DNA from: Hoylesella oralis ATCC 33269
GTDB lineage: Bacteria > Bacteroidota > Bacteroidia > Bacteroidales > Bacteroidaceae
Direction of reading: 5' to 3'
Assembly (NCBI RefSeq): GCF_000185145.2
Contig: NZ_GL833118.1
Location: 186,001-250,000, forward strand
DNA: 64,000 nt
Shown: positions 45,937 to 55,284 of the stretch, one piece after another
How positions within the stretch are numbered: the stretch's first letter is position 1
Layout of the letters: each line of letters starts with the position of its first letter
Translations under genes and position numbers: made by a program
Notes under the pieces: generated by a model
What the model was told of the DNA's origin: nothing
Databases searched by the model: none
The model's input: the letters and a program-made list of their open reading frames with translations, nothing else

Positions 45937-46881
45937 ATGAAAAAAGTTGCTTTAGTTCTCCTTTTTTCGCTTATTGCGACAATGGTTTATGCTCAAGAGA
46001 GCCGAACTGTATATAATTTTCTGCGCCTTCCTGCGGGAGCTCATGCGGCAGCTTTAGGCGGCGATAATATAACGATAATAGAGGATGACGAGGCGCTTAT
46101 TTTCAACAATCCGGCACTGTTATCCTCGGTGAGCGACAAGACAATTAACCTGAACTATATGAATTATATGGCCGGAGTGAATGTTTTGAGCGCTTCTTTC
46201 AATAAGATAATCAAAGAAAAACTCTCTTTAGCGGCATCGGCCCAGTACATCGATTACGGTAAGATGAAAGAAGTAGACGCGAACAACGTGCAGACAGGAG
46301 AGTTTACCGCAAAGGACATTGCCGTTAGCGGTTATCTTTCGTACATGCTTACCGACCGTTTAGCGGGCGGAATTACGGCAAAAATCATCACTTCTTATAT
46401 CGGGAATTACAATTCCATAGCCATGGGAGTGGACTTAGGAGTAAACTATTACGACTCAGAACGTGAATGGTCGCTCTCTTTAGTGGCCAAAAATCTGGGC
46501 GGACAGCTCAAAGCATTCGACGTAGGTTATGAACCTATGCCTCTCGATTTGCAATTTGGCGCAAGCAAACGATTGATACACACCCCGTTCAGGGTGTCGG
46601 CAACGCTGGTAGACCTTAACCATTGGAATTACAAGTTCATCAATCATGCCGTGTTCGGCGTAGATGTAATTCTGTCGCCTTCTATCTGGATCGGCGCAGG
46701 GTACAACTTCCGTCGTGCCGACGAGATGAAAATAGCCAACACAGACGGTGAAAGTAACCACGGTGCAGGGCTTTCTATGGGCGGCGGAATTAACCTCGAA
46801 CGCTTTAAGATTAATCTTGCATACGGCAAATACCATGTGTCGAGTTCTTCTTTAGTTATCAGTTTGGCCTATAATTTATAA
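45937..46881 (+). CDS. porQ: Type IX secretion system outer-membrane protein PorQ
   Basis: The 314-residue barrel has a signal peptide (KKVALVLLFSLIATMVYAQ) and the PorV/PorQ hallmark LPAGAHAAALGGDNITI...EALIFNNPALL, ending in an aromatic-terminated strand LVISLAYNL. PorQ, of the FadL-like barrel family, is an accessory of the type IX secretion attachment complex. Position immediately before cmk is the arrangement I expect for PorQ in Bacteroidales. An M6 protease with a T9SS-like tail lies elsewhere in this window. Confidence 0.87.
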   Translation: MKKVALVLLFSLIATMVYAQESRTVYNFLRLPAGAHAAALGGDNITIIEDDEALIFNNPALLSSVSDKTINLNYMNYMAGVNVLSASFNKIIKEKLSLAASAQYIDYGKMKEVDANNVQTGEFTAKDIAVSGYLSYMLTDRLAGGITAKIITSYIGNYNSIAMGVDLGVNYYDSEREWSLSLVAKNLGGQLKAFDVGYEPMPLDLQFGASKRLIHTPFRVSATLVDLNHWNYKFINHAVFGVDVILSPSIWIGAGYNFRRADEMKIANTDGESNHGAGLSMGGGINLERFKINLAYGKYHVSSSSLVISLAYNL

Positions 46882-46932
46882 TAGGTGTTGCAGCAAGAAC
46901 AGGCAAGAAACGTTTCCGAATATACTGAAAAT

Positions 46933-47622
46933 ATGAAAAAGATCATCATAGCAATCGACGGATACTCGTCGTGTGGTAAAAGTACGATGGCCAAAGATTT
47001 GGCCCGCGAGATAGGTTATATTTATGTAGATACGGGTGCCATGTACCGTGCAGTTACGCTCTATGCCCTTCGTAAAGACTTGTTCCGGCCCGATGGCAGC
47101 GTAAAAACAGGGGAGTTGGAGGCATGTATGCCCGATATCGATATCTCTTTCCGGTTGAACAAGGAAACTATGCGCCCCGATACTTATCTGAACGGCGAGC
47201 TTATAGAGCACGAAATACGCACGTTGGAGGTAAGTTCGCACGTGAGTCCTATAGCAGCCGTTCCGTTTGTACGCCATGCTCTCGTGGCACAGCAGCAGCA
47301 GATGGGGAAAGAAAAAGGCATTGTGATGGATGGCAGAGATATCGGAACCACGGTATTTCCGCATGCCGAACTGAAGATATTCGTAACGGCTTCGGCAGAA
47401 GTAAGGGCACAACGTCGCTTCGATGAGTTGAAAGCAAAAGGCATGCCTGCCCGTTTTAACGACATTCTACGTAATGTGCAAGAACGCGATTATATTGATA
47501 CACACCGAGAAATATCCCCCCTTCGCAGAGCTGAAGATGCCATATTGCTTGATAACAGCAACATGACGATCGACCAACAACGGCAATGGCTTATCGACAG
47601 GTATAACGAATGTGTGGGATAG
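46933..47622 (+). CDS. cmk: Cytidylate kinase
   Basis: The 229-residue (d)CMP kinase phosphorylates CMP and dCMP for nucleotide supply. It has the P-loop [10 protein letters not shown], the NMP-binding [12 protein letters not shown] and [12 protein letters not shown]. The open frame continues upstream to 46885 with a TTG start, but the ATG at 46933 aligns with the family's [10 protein letters not shown] start. It lies 51 bp after porQ, likely co-transcribed. Confidence 0.94.
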   Translation: MKKIIIAIDGYSSCGKSTMAKDLAREIGYIYVDTGAMYRAVTLYALRKDLFRPDGSVKTGELEACMPDIDISFRLNKETMRPDTYLNGELIEHEIRTLEVSSHVSPIAAVPFVRHALVAQQQQMGKEKGIVMDGRDIGTTVFPHAELKIFVTASAEVRAQRRFDELKAKGMPARFNDILRNVQERDYIDTHREISPLRRAEDAILLDNSNMTIDQQRQWLIDRYNECVG

Positions 47623-47696
47623 GTATGCCCTGTATCGGTGCCACACCGTATGTCTGTTGCCGTTACATGGGCAGCCTGTTTATAGAATGTTAAATG

Positions 47697-47728
47697 TTTG
47701 GTGCGGATATATAAAAATCGTACCTTTG
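47697..47728 (+). promoter_or_regulatory. Promoter of the exbB operon
   Basis: TTTG (47697-47700) and TACCTTTG (47721-47728) are separated by 20 bp, a perfect match to the consensus, 82 bp before the ATG at 47811. The leader between them has no clear structure. Confidence 0.8.
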
Positions 47729-47810
47729 ACGTCTAATTATATTAGCGGCGGTTTGCTGCCCGTGCGGCGGCGATGCCTGCCGGATTTTCATATCGATAAT
47801 AACCCTTAAA

Positions 47811-48647
47811 ATGAAACAATCGATAGTAAAAATAACGATTATCATCTGCCTGATATCTTGTTGTGCCATGCTTTCGCAGGCTGCGCCGAGTGCGGATAAG
47901 CCCGTTGCGGCAGACACTTCGGCTGCGCAAACCGACTCCATAAGCATGGAAGACCGGCTGAACAGCTCTCTCGCAGCGGCTTCCGATACCGTTACAATGC
48001 CTGTGGAAGAAGGAAGCATACACCATTCGCTGAAAACAAAGTTTATCGAAGGCAATGCCGGATTTATGTCGCTCGTGGCATTGGCATTGGTAATAGGCTT
48101 GGCATTCTGTATAGAAAGGATTATTTATCTTAGCCTTTCGGAGATTAATGCCAAGAAGTTAATGGCCGATGTCGATGCAAAGATTGCCGACGGAGATATC
48201 GAGGGTGCCAAGAATTTGTGCCGAGATACGCGCGGACCTGTAGCCTCTATCTGCTATCAAGGGCTTTCGAGGATCGATGAAAGTATCGATAACATCGAAC
48301 GTTCCGTAGCTTCATACGGCACGGTGCAGGCATCCAACCTCGAAAAAGGGTGCTCGTGGATTACGTTGTTTATAGCCATGGCGCCGTCGCTCGGCTTTTT
48401 AGGAACGGTAATCGGCATGGTTATGGCGTTCGATCAGGTGCAGATGGCGGGCGATCTCAATGCTACAGTTGTGGCAGCCGGTATGAAGGTGGCCCTTATT
48501 ACAACCATCTTCGGTATCATCGTGGCATTGATATTGCAGGTATTCTACAATTATATCCTTTCGAAAATAGACCATATTACCGGTCAGATGGAAGAGTCGG
48601 CCATCACACTCCTCGATTCTATCATGAAATATAAGCTAAAACAATGA
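47811..48647 (+). CDS. exbB: ExbB/MotA/TolQ proton channel protein
   Basis: The 278-residue inner-membrane channel subunit uses proton flow to drive TonB. Three hydrophobic segments are visible (about 80-100, 180-205, 225-250), with the MotA/TolQ/ExbB signature FLGTVIGMVMAFD. An extra N-terminal signal-like segment (ITIIICLISCCAMLSQAA) plus a Thr/Ala-rich stretch precedes the core, typical of longer Bacteroidota ExbB. It starts a four-gene operon. Confidence 0.92.
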   Translation: MKQSIVKITIIICLISCCAMLSQAAPSADKPVAADTSAAQTDSISMEDRLNSSLAAASDTVTMPVEEGSIHHSLKTKFIEGNAGFMSLVALALVIGLAFCIERIIYLSLSEINAKKLMADVDAKIADGDIEGAKNLCRDTRGPVASICYQGLSRIDESIDNIERSVASYGTVQASNLEKGCSWITLFIAMAPSLGFLGTVIGMVMAFDQVQMAGDLNATVVAAGMKVALITTIFGIIVALILQVFYNYILSKIDHITGQMEESAITLLDSIMKYKLKQ

Positions 48648-49156
48648 ATATAAACGGTTGGAAGAGGCTTTCTGCAGAGCAGATTTCGCAACGCATATTG
48701 TATGTGTTGACAGCTGTAACCGTACTTGTATTCGGCTTATTCTATTCGGTTGGCTTCGACAGGCTGTTTACAGATAATCCCGACTTCAACGCTCCGCTTT
48801 TCACAGATGTACTGTTAGGGCTGATATATTTTATGCTCTTCGTGGCGTTTGCCGTAGGTGTATGTGCACTTGTGGGAGAGAGCAGGAAACGCAGAGACGA
48901 GGAGCGTGTAGTCAACGGCATACCCGCGACCAAGATATCCGTTGCTGTTTTCGGCGGTACTCTTGTTCTGTTGGTGCTTTTCGGGTTGTTGGGATCGTCG
49001 GAGCCCATAATGATTAACGGAAGAATGTTTACCGATCGTCTTTGGCTGAAAGCCACCGATCTGTTTATAAATACCTCTTTAGTGCTGCTGTTTATAGTAG
49101 TTGTCGCCGTTATTTACGGTTCCACGAAGTATTATCGTAAGAAAGAAGGCAAATGA
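48644..49156 (+). CDS. Membrane protein of unknown function within the exb operon
   Basis: The 170-residue protein has four hydrophobic segments (about 16-35, 48-72, 97-116, 135-158). It overlaps exbB by 4 bp (ATGA) and the downstream exbD by 4 bp, so all three are translated together. I do not recognise a named family. Its place between the channel subunit and the ExbD subunits suggests an added inner-membrane part of the Ton motor. Confidence 0.8.
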   Translation: MNINGWKRLSAEQISQRILYVLTAVTVLVFGLFYSVGFDRLFTDNPDFNAPLFTDVLLGLIYFMLFVAFAVGVCALVGESRKRRDEERVVNGIPATKISVAVFGGTLVLLVLFGLLGSSEPIMINGRMFTDRLWLKATDLFINTSLVLLFIVVVAVIYGSTKYYRKKEGK

Positions 49157-49683
49157 TAATTAAGAAACGTCGGCATCGGGTGCCCGGACTTAACACCACG
49201 TCTACGGCAGATATCTCGTTCATGCTGCTCATCTTTTTCCTCGTAACCACATCTATGGATGTGGACAAAGGCCTTCTGCGGCAGTTACCTCCCGCACGTA
49301 ACGAGAGCAAACAGCAGATAACGGAGATAGACAGGCACACGCTGATGACGATAAAGATAACTTCTGCCGACGAAATTCGGATAAACGATCGCCCTGTAAA
49401 GGCATCGGAATTGCAACAAAAGGTGGAGGCATTCGTGTCGCGCCTTGGAGATAAGCATCTTATTTCGCTCGATACTGATCCTTCAGCAAGCTATCAGGCG
49501 TACATAAATGTACAGAACGGCCTTGCGGCAGCCTATCGCAACGTGCGCAACAGATTGGCTTCGAGGCAATTCGGAAAGCCGCTCGAGGCCTGTACTTCGC
49601 AACAGAGAGAGGCTATACGTGATGTGTGTCCCATGCGGATCATGGAAAATTATGGCCAAAAGGTAGGGGAGAGCAAGCCATGA
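49153..49683 (+). CDS. exbD: ExbD/TolR biopolymer transport protein (first copy)
   Basis: The 176-residue protein has one membrane segment (TADISFMLLIFFLVTTSMD) carrying the essential Asp of ExbD at the start of the helix, after the family's RVPGLNTTSTAD. A periplasmic TolR-like domain follows. It partners ExbB in the proton motor. Start and end both overlap neighbours by 4 bp. Confidence 0.92.
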   Translation: MIIKKRRHRVPGLNTTSTADISFMLLIFFLVTTSMDVDKGLLRQLPPARNESKQQITEIDRHTLMTIKITSADEIRINDRPVKASELQQKVEAFVSRLGDKHLISLDTDPSASYQAYINVQNGLAAAYRNVRNRLASRQFGKPLEACTSQQREAIRDVCPMRIMENYGQKVGESKP

Positions 49684-50141
49684 GCATATTTGAACGACGC
49701 CGATACGAGGTGCCCGGGCTCAATACAGCCTCGTTGCCCGACTTGATTTTTACGGTTCTGTTCTTCTTTATGATCGTAACGCACATGCGTAAGGTTACGC
49801 TCAAAGTGCAGTATCGTGCGCCCCATGCCACGGAACTTACACGACTTACCAAGAAAACAGCCGTATCTTACGTGTACATAGGCAGGCCTGAAAGGCAGTT
49901 GCAAGCGGTGGCCGGCAGCAGTACACGCATACAATTGAACGATAAGTTTGCCACAGCGAACCAGATTGTCGACTACATCGAGGCCGAAAGAAACCGTATG
50001 TCGCCCGAAGACAAGCAGCAAATGACTGTTTCGGTCAAGGCCGATAAAAGTACTAAAATGGCTGTAATTACCGATGTAAAGCAAGCTCTTCGGCGTGCAA
50101 ATGCACTAAAAATCAGCTATTCGGCTACCAAGGAGCAATAA
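49680..50141 (+). CDS. exbD: ExbD/TolR biopolymer transport protein (second copy)
   Basis: The 153-residue second ExbD has the membrane segment LPDLIFTVLFFFMIVTH with the conserved Asp. The frame stays open upstream to 49626 by an alternative start, but the ATG at 49680, overlapping the previous stop, gives the family-typical SIFERRRYEVPGLNTASLPD. Two different ExbD proteins in tandem are common in Bacteroidota Ton systems. It is the last gene of the operon. Confidence 0.9.
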   Translation: MSIFERRRYEVPGLNTASLPDLIFTVLFFFMIVTHMRKVTLKVQYRAPHATELTRLTKKTAVSYVYIGRPERQLQAVAGSSTRIQLNDKFATANQIVDYIEAERNRMSPEDKQQMTVSVKADKSTKMAVITDVKQALRRANALKISYSATKEQ

Positions 50142-50178
50142 AATATGTGCCGGATTATTACTTTTTAGAATATAATTG

Positions 50179-50209
50179 TTGTAAATATAATTATTTTATT
50201 CTAACTTTG
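50179..50209 (+). promoter_or_regulatory. Promoter of the Lrp-like regulator gene
   Basis: TTG (50179-50181) and TAACTTTG (50202-50209) are spaced by 20 bp. A very AT-rich stretch with a partly palindromic character (50165-50200) precedes it and could be where the regulator binds its own promoter. Confidence 0.65.
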
Positions 50210-50229
50210 TGAGCAAATTATAATATAGT

Positions 50230-50727
50230 ATGACGCATCATAATTTAGATTTATTGGATAGGAAAATCCTTAAATTAGTGGCAGAAGACGCCCGCATTCC
50301 ATTCCTTGAAGTGGCACGAGCATGTAATGTTAGCGGCGCTGCAATACATCAACGTATTCAGAAACTTACTAATTTAGGTGTCTTAAAAGGTTCGCAATTC
50401 ATCATCGATCCCGAGAAAATAGGCTATGAAACATGTGCTTATATAGGCTTATACCTAAAGGATCCCACTAAATTCGATGAGGTTGTAGAGGAATTGAAGC
50501 GCATTCCGGAAGTGGTGGAATGCCATTATACCACCGGTGGTTTCGATATGTTCATCAAGATATATGCACTTAATAACCATCATCTGATGAATGTTATTCA
50601 CGATAAATTGCAGCCCTTGGGGCTTTCACGCAGCGAAACAATCGTTTCGTTCAATGCGGTTATCGACCGTCAATTGCCGATTATCGACCTTCCGATGGCC
50701 GAACAAAGCAATGAAAACGAAGAATAA
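50230..50727 (+). CDS. Lrp/AsnC family transcription regulator
   Basis: The 165-residue regulator has the N-terminal winged helix-turn-helix (LDRKILKLVAEDARIPFLEVARACNVSGAAIHQRIQKL) and the C-terminal RAM ligand/oligomer domain (Y-IGLYLKDP; VVECHYTTGGFDMFIKIYA). Family members sense amino acids and control amino-acid metabolism. It is one gene with its own promoter and a strong terminator. Confidence 0.93.
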   Translation: MTHHNLDLLDRKILKLVAEDARIPFLEVARACNVSGAAIHQRIQKLTNLGVLKGSQFIIDPEKIGYETCAYIGLYLKDPTKFDEVVEELKRIPEVVECHYTTGGFDMFIKIYALNNHHLMNVIHDKLQPLGLSRSETIVSFNAVIDRQLPIIDLPMAEQSNENEE

Positions 50728-50730
50728 ACG

Positions 50731-50766
50731 AAAATGATGGATAGGTTTATCCATCATTTTTTATTT
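50731..50766. terminator. Bidirectional terminator between lrp-like gene and dfrA
   Basis: A perfect 13-bp stem (50731-50743 with 50748-50760; core ATGATGGATA/TATCCATCAT) has a 4-nt loop, an A-run on one side and a T-run on the other. It serves both convergent genes. Confidence 0.9.
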
Positions 50767-51240
50767 GATATAGTCTGTAAAAGCGTATTCATACGCATGT
50801 TTGTCGTCCTTTTCGTGTTTTTCTTTTTGTACTGCTTTCCATCCTTCATAAGGCGGGAAATAGGCGTCGGCATGCTCCGGAACATCGTTGACCTCGGTTA
50901 ATAACAGCCTGTCTGCTATGCTCAAAGCCTGCTTGTAGAGGCTTGCACCACCTATTATATATATGTCTTCCTCCGGCGAACAGTGCTTCAAGGCCTCGTC
51001 GAGCGACTTGTAGCAGTCGCATCCGGCAAATGTATCTTGGGTTCTGCTTAGCACAATGTTTCTTCTATTGGGCAAAGCGCCCTTCGGAAGCGACTCGAAA
51101 GTGCGTCTGCCCATAATAACTGTGTGCCCTGTAGTGAGCATCTTAAAACGCTTGAGATCGTTGGGAAGCCAATAAATCAGTTTATTTCGGTAGCCTATGG
51201 CACGATTCTTGGCCACGGCGGCAATAATGTTAATTCGCAT
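50761..51240 (-). CDS. dfrA: Dihydrofolate reductase
   Basis: The 159-residue DHFR reduces dihydrofolate to tetrahydrofolate with NADPH. Motifs are IIAAVAKNRAIGYRNKLIYWLPNDLKRFK at the N terminus (Met20 loop and the catalytic acid in the family helix), VIMGRRTFESLP and IYIIGGASLY. It follows thyA in the same direction, as the two enzymes form the dTMP/folate cycle. Confidence 0.95.
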   Translation of the reverse strand: MRINIIAAVAKNRAIGYRNKLIYWLPNDLKRFKMLTTGHTVIMGRRTFESLPKGALPNRRNIVLSRTQDTFAGCDCYKSLDEALKHCSPEEDIYIIGGASLYKQALSIADRLLLTEVNDVPEHADAYFPPYEGWKAVQKEKHEKDDKHAYEYAFTDYIK

Positions 51241-51306
51241 ATCGTTAGCTGATAATAAGGAAATGAGAATAAGATACGGCAGCCGGAAAGGCTCTCCGCC
51301 CTCTGT

Positions 51307-52101
51307 TCATACCGACACTTGTGCACTTATATGCGGCAACGGATCGTAATCTTTGAGCTCGAAATCTTCGAAATGGAAAGCAAATAAGTCTTTTACATCG
51401 GGATTTAAAAGCATTTTGGGCAATGCTCTGGGGGTGCGAGACAGTTGTAGTTTCGCCTGTTCCAAGTGGTTCAAATACAAATGGGTGTCGCCTGTGGTAT
51501 GGATAAAGTCGCCTGCTTTCAGTCCTGTAACCTGCGCCATCATCATCAAGAGCAACGCATAAGAGGCGATATTGAATGGAACTCCGAGGAACGTATCGGC
51601 ACTTCGTTGGTATAATTGCAACGAAAGACGGCCGTTAGCCACATAGAATTGGAACAGACAATGGCAAGGCGGCAGCGCCATATCGTCCACTTCAGCCGGG
51701 TTCCATGCACTTACAATCATCCTACGACTATCGGGATGTTGCCTTATCTGGTTGAGTACGTTCTGGATTTGGTCTATTGTACCGCCCTTATAATCAGGCC
51801 ATGAGCGCCATTGATGGCCGTATACCGGGCCTAAGTCGCCGTTCTCGTCGGCCCATTCGTTCCATATTCTTACGCCATGTTCCTGCAGAAACCGCACATT
51901 AGTATCGCCCTTAAGGAACCAGAGCAGCTCGTAAATGATGGATTTCAGATGGAGTTTCTTTGTTGTAAGCAATGGGAAGCCCTCTTCGAGGTTAAATCTC
52001 ATCTGGTTACCGAATATGCTTATGGTGCCTGTTCCCGTACGGTCGCCTTTCTTTACGCCCTCTTTAAGGATGCGGTCAAGTAGGTCAAGATACTGTCTCA
52101 T
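51307..52101 (-). CDS. thyA: Thymidylate synthase
   Basis: The 264-residue ThyA makes dTMP from dUMP and methylene-THF. It has the dUMP site region GDRTGTGT, the catalytic cysteine in [11 protein letters not shown], and [16 protein letters not shown], with the C-terminal family end. It lies 2 bp after the rRNA methyltransferase gene and 66 bp before dfrA; the three probably form one operon. Confidence 0.97.
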   Translation of the reverse strand: MRQYLDLLDRILKEGVKKGDRTGTGTISIFGNQMRFNLEEGFPLLTTKKLHLKSIIYELLWFLKGDTNVRFLQEHGVRIWNEWADENGDLGPVYGHQWRSWPDYKGGTIDQIQNVLNQIRQHPDSRRMIVSAWNPAEVDDMALPPCHCLFQFYVANGRLSLQLYQRSADTFLGVPFNIASYALLLMMMAQVTGLKAGDFIHTTGDTHLYLNHLEQAKLQLSRTPRALPKMLLNPDVKDLFAFHFEDFELKDYDPLPHISAQVSV

Positions 52102-52103
52102 AT

Positions 52104-53531
52104 TTATTTGTCGTTGATAAGTTTATAAAGTTGCGGTGCTACATCGGGCATATAGGTGCTTTTAATGCGCCATTCTTGGGGATAAAGATTATTGGAACGG
52201 CTGCCAAGATGCTTCTCGAAGCCTAACGGCATGCCCATGTAAGTTATCAATACGAAACCTTTCGGGGTGCCGATAGGTAACGTTACGGCTTCTTTACGCA
52301 GGAAACGTATCGCTTGTTCGTAAGGAAGTTCTGCGATAGGGAACGCTTCTCTATCGAGTAGGAGCGACAAAGCGAGCGATTGGTCGGGTACGATATCCTT
52401 GCCTTTTACCTCGCCTAAGCGTATTCCGGCATGGAGAACGCGCAGCTTATCGGCAACTGCGTCGTACAAAGACTGCATGTCTTTCGGAATGGCGATGAGG
52501 CTGTAGCCCTCTTGCATGATATTGAAATCGTCGCTATTCTGTAGCCATATCGTATTGAGTTTTACCGGCTGCCGGCCTTTATTCTGCTGTTTAACGGTTG
52601 TCGATGGCTTTCTGTCGACCTTACCCCCGGGCTTTCGCAGCACTGCCATGAACAAACCTTCGCCCTGAACGCAATCTTTATCGCCGACGTATCTCGGTAT
52701 AAAGCGATAAACCGGTGCATCGAAGCCCGATAGAAGTGATCCGCAGATGTTCCACTCCTTGCAGATGTCTACGCCGACCGGTTCGCCTTTCAGCTCTTTA
52801 CATATCCATTGTACGTTCTCCTCGTTCTCTTTAGCGTTGAAAGTGCAGGTGGAATACACGAGCAGACCGCCCGGACGAAGGCATTCCCAAGCACTTCTAA
52901 CGATCTCACGTTGCAATCTGCTGCACTTATCCACGTTGCCTATGCTCCATTCTTTTATGGCATTGGCATCTTTACGGAACATTCCTTCGCCCGAACAAGG
53001 CACATCGCAGAGAATTACATCGAACATCAAGCCGGCCTTGCGGTACTCTTCAGGATAGTTATTCGTAACGATTACTTCCGCTATACCGCATTTTTGCACG
53101 TTTTCAGACAATACCTGTGCCCGCTGTTTGACAGGTTCGTTGCACACGAGCAGGCTACCTGCCGGCAATACCACGCGTGCCAAGGTGGATTTTCCCCCCG
53201 GGGCGGCACACATGTCGAGCATGGTCACCGGCCCTGTAATATGTTGCCGGAGCACTTGGGCGAGAAACATAGACGACTTTTCCTGTACGTAGTACACCCC
53301 TGCATGCAACAACGGATCGAATGTAAAATTAGGTCTGTCGGCGAACCAGTGCCCATGTTCGTACCATTCCACTGTGCCCTTGCTGCCACAGATGGCGAAA
53401 GACGCCCCCTTGAACGGATTTGTACGCACGAAAGCATGCGGCTCTTCCGCCAGTCCTTGCAGCAACTGTGCGTACAGTTCGCTACCCATAAGTTTTTCGG
53501 TATAAGCTTCAAATTCTTTTGGAAGTTTCAT
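52104..53531 (-). CDS. rRNA cytosine-C5 methyltransferase (RsmF/NOL1-NOP2-Sun family)
   Basis: The 475-residue SAM-dependent enzyme has the SAM motif [11 protein letters not shown], the motif [15 protein letters not shown] and the catalytic cysteine region [15 protein letters not shown]. The C-terminal third fits the RsmF-type PUA-like RNA-binding part. The likely target is a cytosine in 16S rRNA; the position cannot be assigned. It is the first gene of the rsmF-like/thyA/dfrA unit. Confidence 0.92.
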   Translation of the reverse strand: MKLPKEFEAYTEKLMGSELYAQLLQGLAEEPHAFVRTNPFKGASFAICGSKGTVEWYEHGHWFADRPNFTFDPLLHAGVYYVQEKSSMFLAQVLRQHITGPVTMLDMCAAPGGKSTLARVVLPAGSLLVCNEPVKQRAQVLSENVQKCGIAEVIVTNNYPEEYRKAGLMFDVILCDVPCSGEGMFRKDANAIKEWSIGNVDKCSRLQREIVRSAWECLRPGGLLVYSTCTFNAKENEENVQWICKELKGEPVGVDICKEWNICGSLLSGFDAPVYRFIPRYVGDKDCVQGEGLFMAVLRKPGGKVDRKPSTTVKQQNKGRQPVKLNTIWLQNSDDFNIMQEGYSLIAIPKDMQSLYDAVADKLRVLHAGIRLGEVKGKDIVPDQSLALSLLLDREAFPIAELPYEQAIRFLRKEAVTLPIGTPKGFVLITYMGMPLGFEKHLGSRSNNLYPQEWRIKSTYMPDVAPQLYKLINDK

Positions 53532-53551
53532 CCGATTGCGCTATATTTATC

Positions 53552-53582
53552 TTGCAAAATTAGAAAAAAAAATGTTTCTTTG
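53552..53582 (+). promoter_or_regulatory. Probable promoter of the DUF6249 gene
   Basis: TTG (53552-53554), a 20-bp spacer and TTTCTTTG (53575-53582) give a near-consensus promoter (the first A of TAnnTTTG is T). It lies about 58 bp before the ATG at 53640. Confidence 0.5.
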
Positions 53583-53639
53583 CAACTTATTCATCCTCTG
53601 TTGCGTCAAACTCATAGAAAAATTAAAAATAAAATAAAT

Positions 53640-54299
53640 ATGAAAAAGTATCTCATTGCATTGATTTTGGTGCTGGCATGTACTGCCACAACCGTCGAAG
53701 CTATTCCCAAGCACCGGCATCACCTGCAGGTAACGGTGACGGACACTAATGATAAACAACCCCAAGAGAGCATCGAAGCCTATTCGGATACCGCTTCTGC
53801 TGCCGATACAGGCAGTAAAGACACCGTTTACACCGTAGATACGTCGGCATCGGGTTCGTATAATCCCGCCGATTATGATAATCCCTTCGATTATCTTATA
53901 TACACTCCGGGAAGCGGAATTGCCAAGACTATCTTTGTTATAGGCATCTCCATTTTCTTGTTGCTCATTATTTTGGCGCCGTTTATCGTGATTATTTATT
54001 TGATCAGGTATCTTATCAAACGTCACAACGATAAGGTGATGTTGGCCCAAAAAGCAATGGAAACCGGTCGTCCTATCCCCGATGAAGTAACTCAAACGGT
54101 ACATCGAACGTCTGAATACAATCGCGAAAAAGGCATTAAAAATATATTCTTGGGATTGGGACTGATGGCTCTGTTCTATTTTCTTGGTGCCGAAGCGCTT
54201 GTCGGAGTAGGTGCCTTGGTAGCTTTCATGGGTGTCGGACAGTGGGTAATCTCACGCAATTCACGCAACAACCGTAACGACAACGAACAAGAGTTTTAA
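53640..54299 (+). CDS. DUF6249-like membrane protein
   Basis: The 219-residue protein has a signal peptide (KKYLIALILVLACTATTVEA), a Thr/Asp-rich spacer and three hydrophobic segments (about 98-125 and two at 160-200). The C-terminal half (IKRHNDKVMLAQKAMETGRPIPDEV...NIFLGLGLMALFYFLG) resembles DUF6249. The start is ATG 53640. The frame remains open far upstream, but that part is antisense to the methyltransferase gene and not real. It lies 3 bp before the sigma factor gene, in one operon, probably part of a membrane-signalling module. Confidence 0.8.
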   Translation: MKKYLIALILVLACTATTVEAIPKHRHHLQVTVTDTNDKQPQESIEAYSDTASAADTGSKDTVYTVDTSASGSYNPADYDNPFDYLIYTPGSGIAKTIFVIGISIFLLLIILAPFIVIIYLIRYLIKRHNDKVMLAQKAMETGRPIPDEVTQTVHRTSEYNREKGIKNIFLGLGLMALFYFLGAEALVGVGALVAFMGVGQWVISRNSRNNRNDNEQEF

Positions 54300-54302
54300 A
54301 GG

Positions 54303-54845
54303 GTGAAAGGTTTAGACGATATCTCTCTCGTTACTCAGGCGGCTGTATTTCACGACAAGAAGGCCTTCGGCAAGCTCGTTGTGAAGTATCAGTCGCCTAT
54401 ACGCAGGTTCTTTATTAACCAAACAGCGGGCAACGAGCAGTTGAGCGACGACCTTGCACAAGACACGTTCATAAAGGCTTACACCAATATAAGTAGATTT
54501 CGCGGGCTGTCGAGCTTCTCTACATGGCTCTATCGCATAGCCTATAACGTGTTTTACGACTATATTCGTAGCAGTAAGATTACCGAAGATATCGATACGC
54601 CCGCCGTGGTCAGGTGCAATACCGCCGGCACTGATACCAACTTGAAGATGGACATTCACGTGGCGCTTGCCATACTTACCGATGCCGAACGTACCTGCAT
54701 TACTTTACAACTGATGGAAGGACAACCGATAGACCACATTACCGAGATTACCGGAATGGCACAAGGAACGGTGAAATCGCACCTCTTTCGGGCCAAACAG
54801 AAACTCTCTACCTACTTAAAACAAAACGGATATGATGGAAAATGA
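54303..54845 (+). CDS. ECF RNA polymerase sigma factor (first)
   Basis: The 180-residue sigma-70 family ECF factor has region 2 (LAQDTFIKAYTNISRFRGLSSFSTWLYRIAYNVFYDYIR) and region 4 (LQLMEGQPIDHITEITGMAQGTVKSHLFRAKQKL). The start codon is GTG at 54303, 3 bp after the DUF6249 stop. The next gene overlaps it, so a regulator pair is likely. The target promoters are unknown. Confidence 0.92.
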   Translation: MKGLDDISLVTQAAVFHDKKAFGKLVVKYQSPIRRFFINQTAGNEQLSDDLAQDTFIKAYTNISRFRGLSSFSTWLYRIAYNVFYDYIRSSKITEDIDTPAVVRCNTAGTDTNLKMDIHVALAILTDAERTCITLQLMEGQPIDHITEITGMAQGTVKSHLFRAKQKLSTYLKQNGYDGK

Positions 54846-55182
54846 TGATAAACTCTTGCAACAGTTCTTCGATACACACCGACAGGACATAGCCGACAAC
54901 GGATTTAGCCGGCACGTTATACGTAATCTGCCGGTGCGTGTAAATCGGATAGGACGTATATGGACAGCACTTTGCACGGTTGCCTGTATCGTTTTTATCT
55001 TTGTATCAGGTGCTTTAGATTGGCTTCTCAACCGGATTATAAGTCTTTATGGCGATGTTGCCGGCATGGTGTTGTCGGCGCGTCCCGGCCTGTTTACGCC
55101 GTTCCTTGTTTACGGTGTTGTGTTTGGCATTGTGGGCTTCTTTACTTATAAGGTAGCTTCGTCTGATCGATTGGCCATGTAA
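54832..55182 (+). CDS. Small membrane protein, candidate anti-sigma factor (DUF5056-like)
   Basis: The 116-residue protein overlaps the sigma gene by 14 bp; ATG codons at 54832 and 54835 are both possible. A charged cytoplasmic N terminus (NDDKLLQQFFDTHRQDIADNGFSRHVIRNL) precedes two hydrophobic segments (about 43-62 and 82-105). The arrangement suggests it binds and holds the sigma factor, as with DUF5056 family members. This role is inferred from position and layout. Confidence 0.78.
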   Translation: MMENDDKLLQQFFDTHRQDIADNGFSRHVIRNLPVRVNRIGRIWTALCTVACIVFIFVSGALDWLLNRIISLYGDVAGMVLSARPGLFTPFLVYGVVFGIVGFFTYKVASSDRLAM

Positions 55183-55194
55183 AGCAATTTTTAA

Positions 55195-55265
55195 TTCACA
55201 ATCTATAATTCATAATGATATTCCATACATGCAGAGAAGCTCAATTATGAATTATGAATTGTGAA
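55195..55265. repeat. Imperfect 21-bp inverted repeat between convergent genes
   Basis: Arms 55195-55215 and 55245-55265 are complementary at 19 of 21 positions, separated by 29 bp. It is AT-rich and lacks a T-run, but sits between convergent genes and probably helps end transcription on both strands. Similar ATTATGAATT sequences are common between Bacteroidetes genes. Confidence 0.6.
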
Positions 55266-55284
55266 CTTCGAACTACCGTAGGTA

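Noticed and set aside
52809..53639. Upstream extension of the DUF6249 frame
   Set aside because: The region is antisense to the rRNA methyltransferase gene, whereas ATG 53640 begins a perfect signal peptide preceded by a promoter.
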